From Weissella cibaria (GTDB lineage Bacteria > Bacillota > Bacilli > Lactobacillales > Lactobacillaceae): a stretch of 64,000 bases of DNA. Positions 63,927 to 64,000 of the stretch are shown here, piece after piece. How positions within the stretch are numbered: the first letter of the stretch is position 1; every line of letters starts with the position of its first letter. The notes under the pieces are model-generated. The model did no database searches. It was not told where the DNA came from and saw only the letters and a program-made list of their open reading frames with translations. The stretch covers positions 1 through 64,000 of the forward strand of contig NZ_SDGK01000080.1 in the NCBI RefSeq assembly GCF_004521965.1, read 5' to 3'. Made by a program: the position numbers and the translations under genes.

Positions 63927-64000
63927 ATGACCATGGAGATATTGGAACGTGCCTACGCAAAGCTCAATATTAGCCTTGATACCCCGTTTGCCCACGCAGA
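63927..64000 (+). CDS. Probable IspE-type kinase, 5' end only
   Basis: 24 codons are visible before the window ends: MTMEILERAYAKLNISLDTP. The start E-R-A-x-AKLN-x-SLD is the N-terminal GHMP-kinase pattern of 4-diphosphocytidyl-2-C-methyl-erythritol kinase (IspE), which lactic acid bacteria keep, often without the rest of the MEP pathway. GAAAGGA at 63915-63921 precedes ATG 63927; ATG 63933 is an alternative. The call rests on a short stretch. Confidence 0.55.
   Translation, partial: MTMEILERAYAKLNISLDTPFAHA

Overview
The window reads as a chromosomal segment of a lactic acid bacterium, most likely Weissella (Lactobacillaceae, former Leuconostocaceae; W. cibaria/confusa type). This is an inference from gene content, gene order (walRKHIJ-htrA, rpoE/pnuC/pyrG/murA, cshA/acpS/alr/mazF, dltXABCD), codon use rich in TTG leucine, AGGAGG-type ribosome binding sites and Firmicute promoters. 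No rRNA, phage, CRISPR or intact insertion sequence is visible. Most of the window is ordinary core genome.

Layout. 1-720: tandem tRNA-Lys(CUU) units on the minus strand, each with its own promoter, and a terminator visible behind the two complete ones. 841-7955: WalRK cell-wall two-component system, its regulators WalH/WalI, WalJ and the surface protease HtrA. 8090-8242: an intergenic transcript-like stretch with several C-rich loops (candidate small RNA). 8295-11752: DUF1934, HD phosphohydrolase, HAD phosphatase, RNA polymerase delta. 11821-17982: pnuC with a structured leader, pyrG with a GGGCTC/terminator CTP attenuator, murA with Asp in place of the catalytic Cys, and the cshA helicase. 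18128-29266: a fused AcpS-alanine racemase, a MazF without MazE, an FAD oxidoreductase, dltXABCD, then a beta-lactamase-fold protein, an EIIC-like membrane protein and a DUF915 hydrolase. 29684-34077: HelD, TrpS, Ppx. 34078-35235: over 1 kb without a gene but full of inverted repeats. 35236-45110: NnrD, a GPH transporter pseudogene whose visible lesions all keep frame, PepV, a surface-protein pseudogene, a DUF1002 secreted protein with a WalR-type box, flavodoxin, BirA, BioY, a Gmk homologue and two membrane genes. 45271-52705: an amino-acid ABC transporter and an oligopeptide transporter without a binding protein gene. 52853-60070: GdpP, RplI, DnaB, MFS, FUSC, M20 peptidase. 60421-63351: MoxR ATPase, VWA protein and two small paralogues in one tight operon. 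The end holds a DUF454 gene and the start of a probable ispE.

How the genes connect. Cell-envelope biology dominates: WalRK control, MurA, alanine racemase, D-alanylation (Dlt), HtrA, GdpP (c-di-AMP) and surface proteins. The AcpS-Alr fusion joins the enzyme that makes D-Ala to the enzyme that activates carrier proteins such as DltC, and it lies about 2 kb upstream of dlt. The best candidates for something undescribed are the MoxR/VWA/small-paralogue operon, the multi-C-loop small RNA candidate, and a family of palindromic intergenic repeats at 29.5, 34.1-34.6, 48.2 and 60.3 kb.
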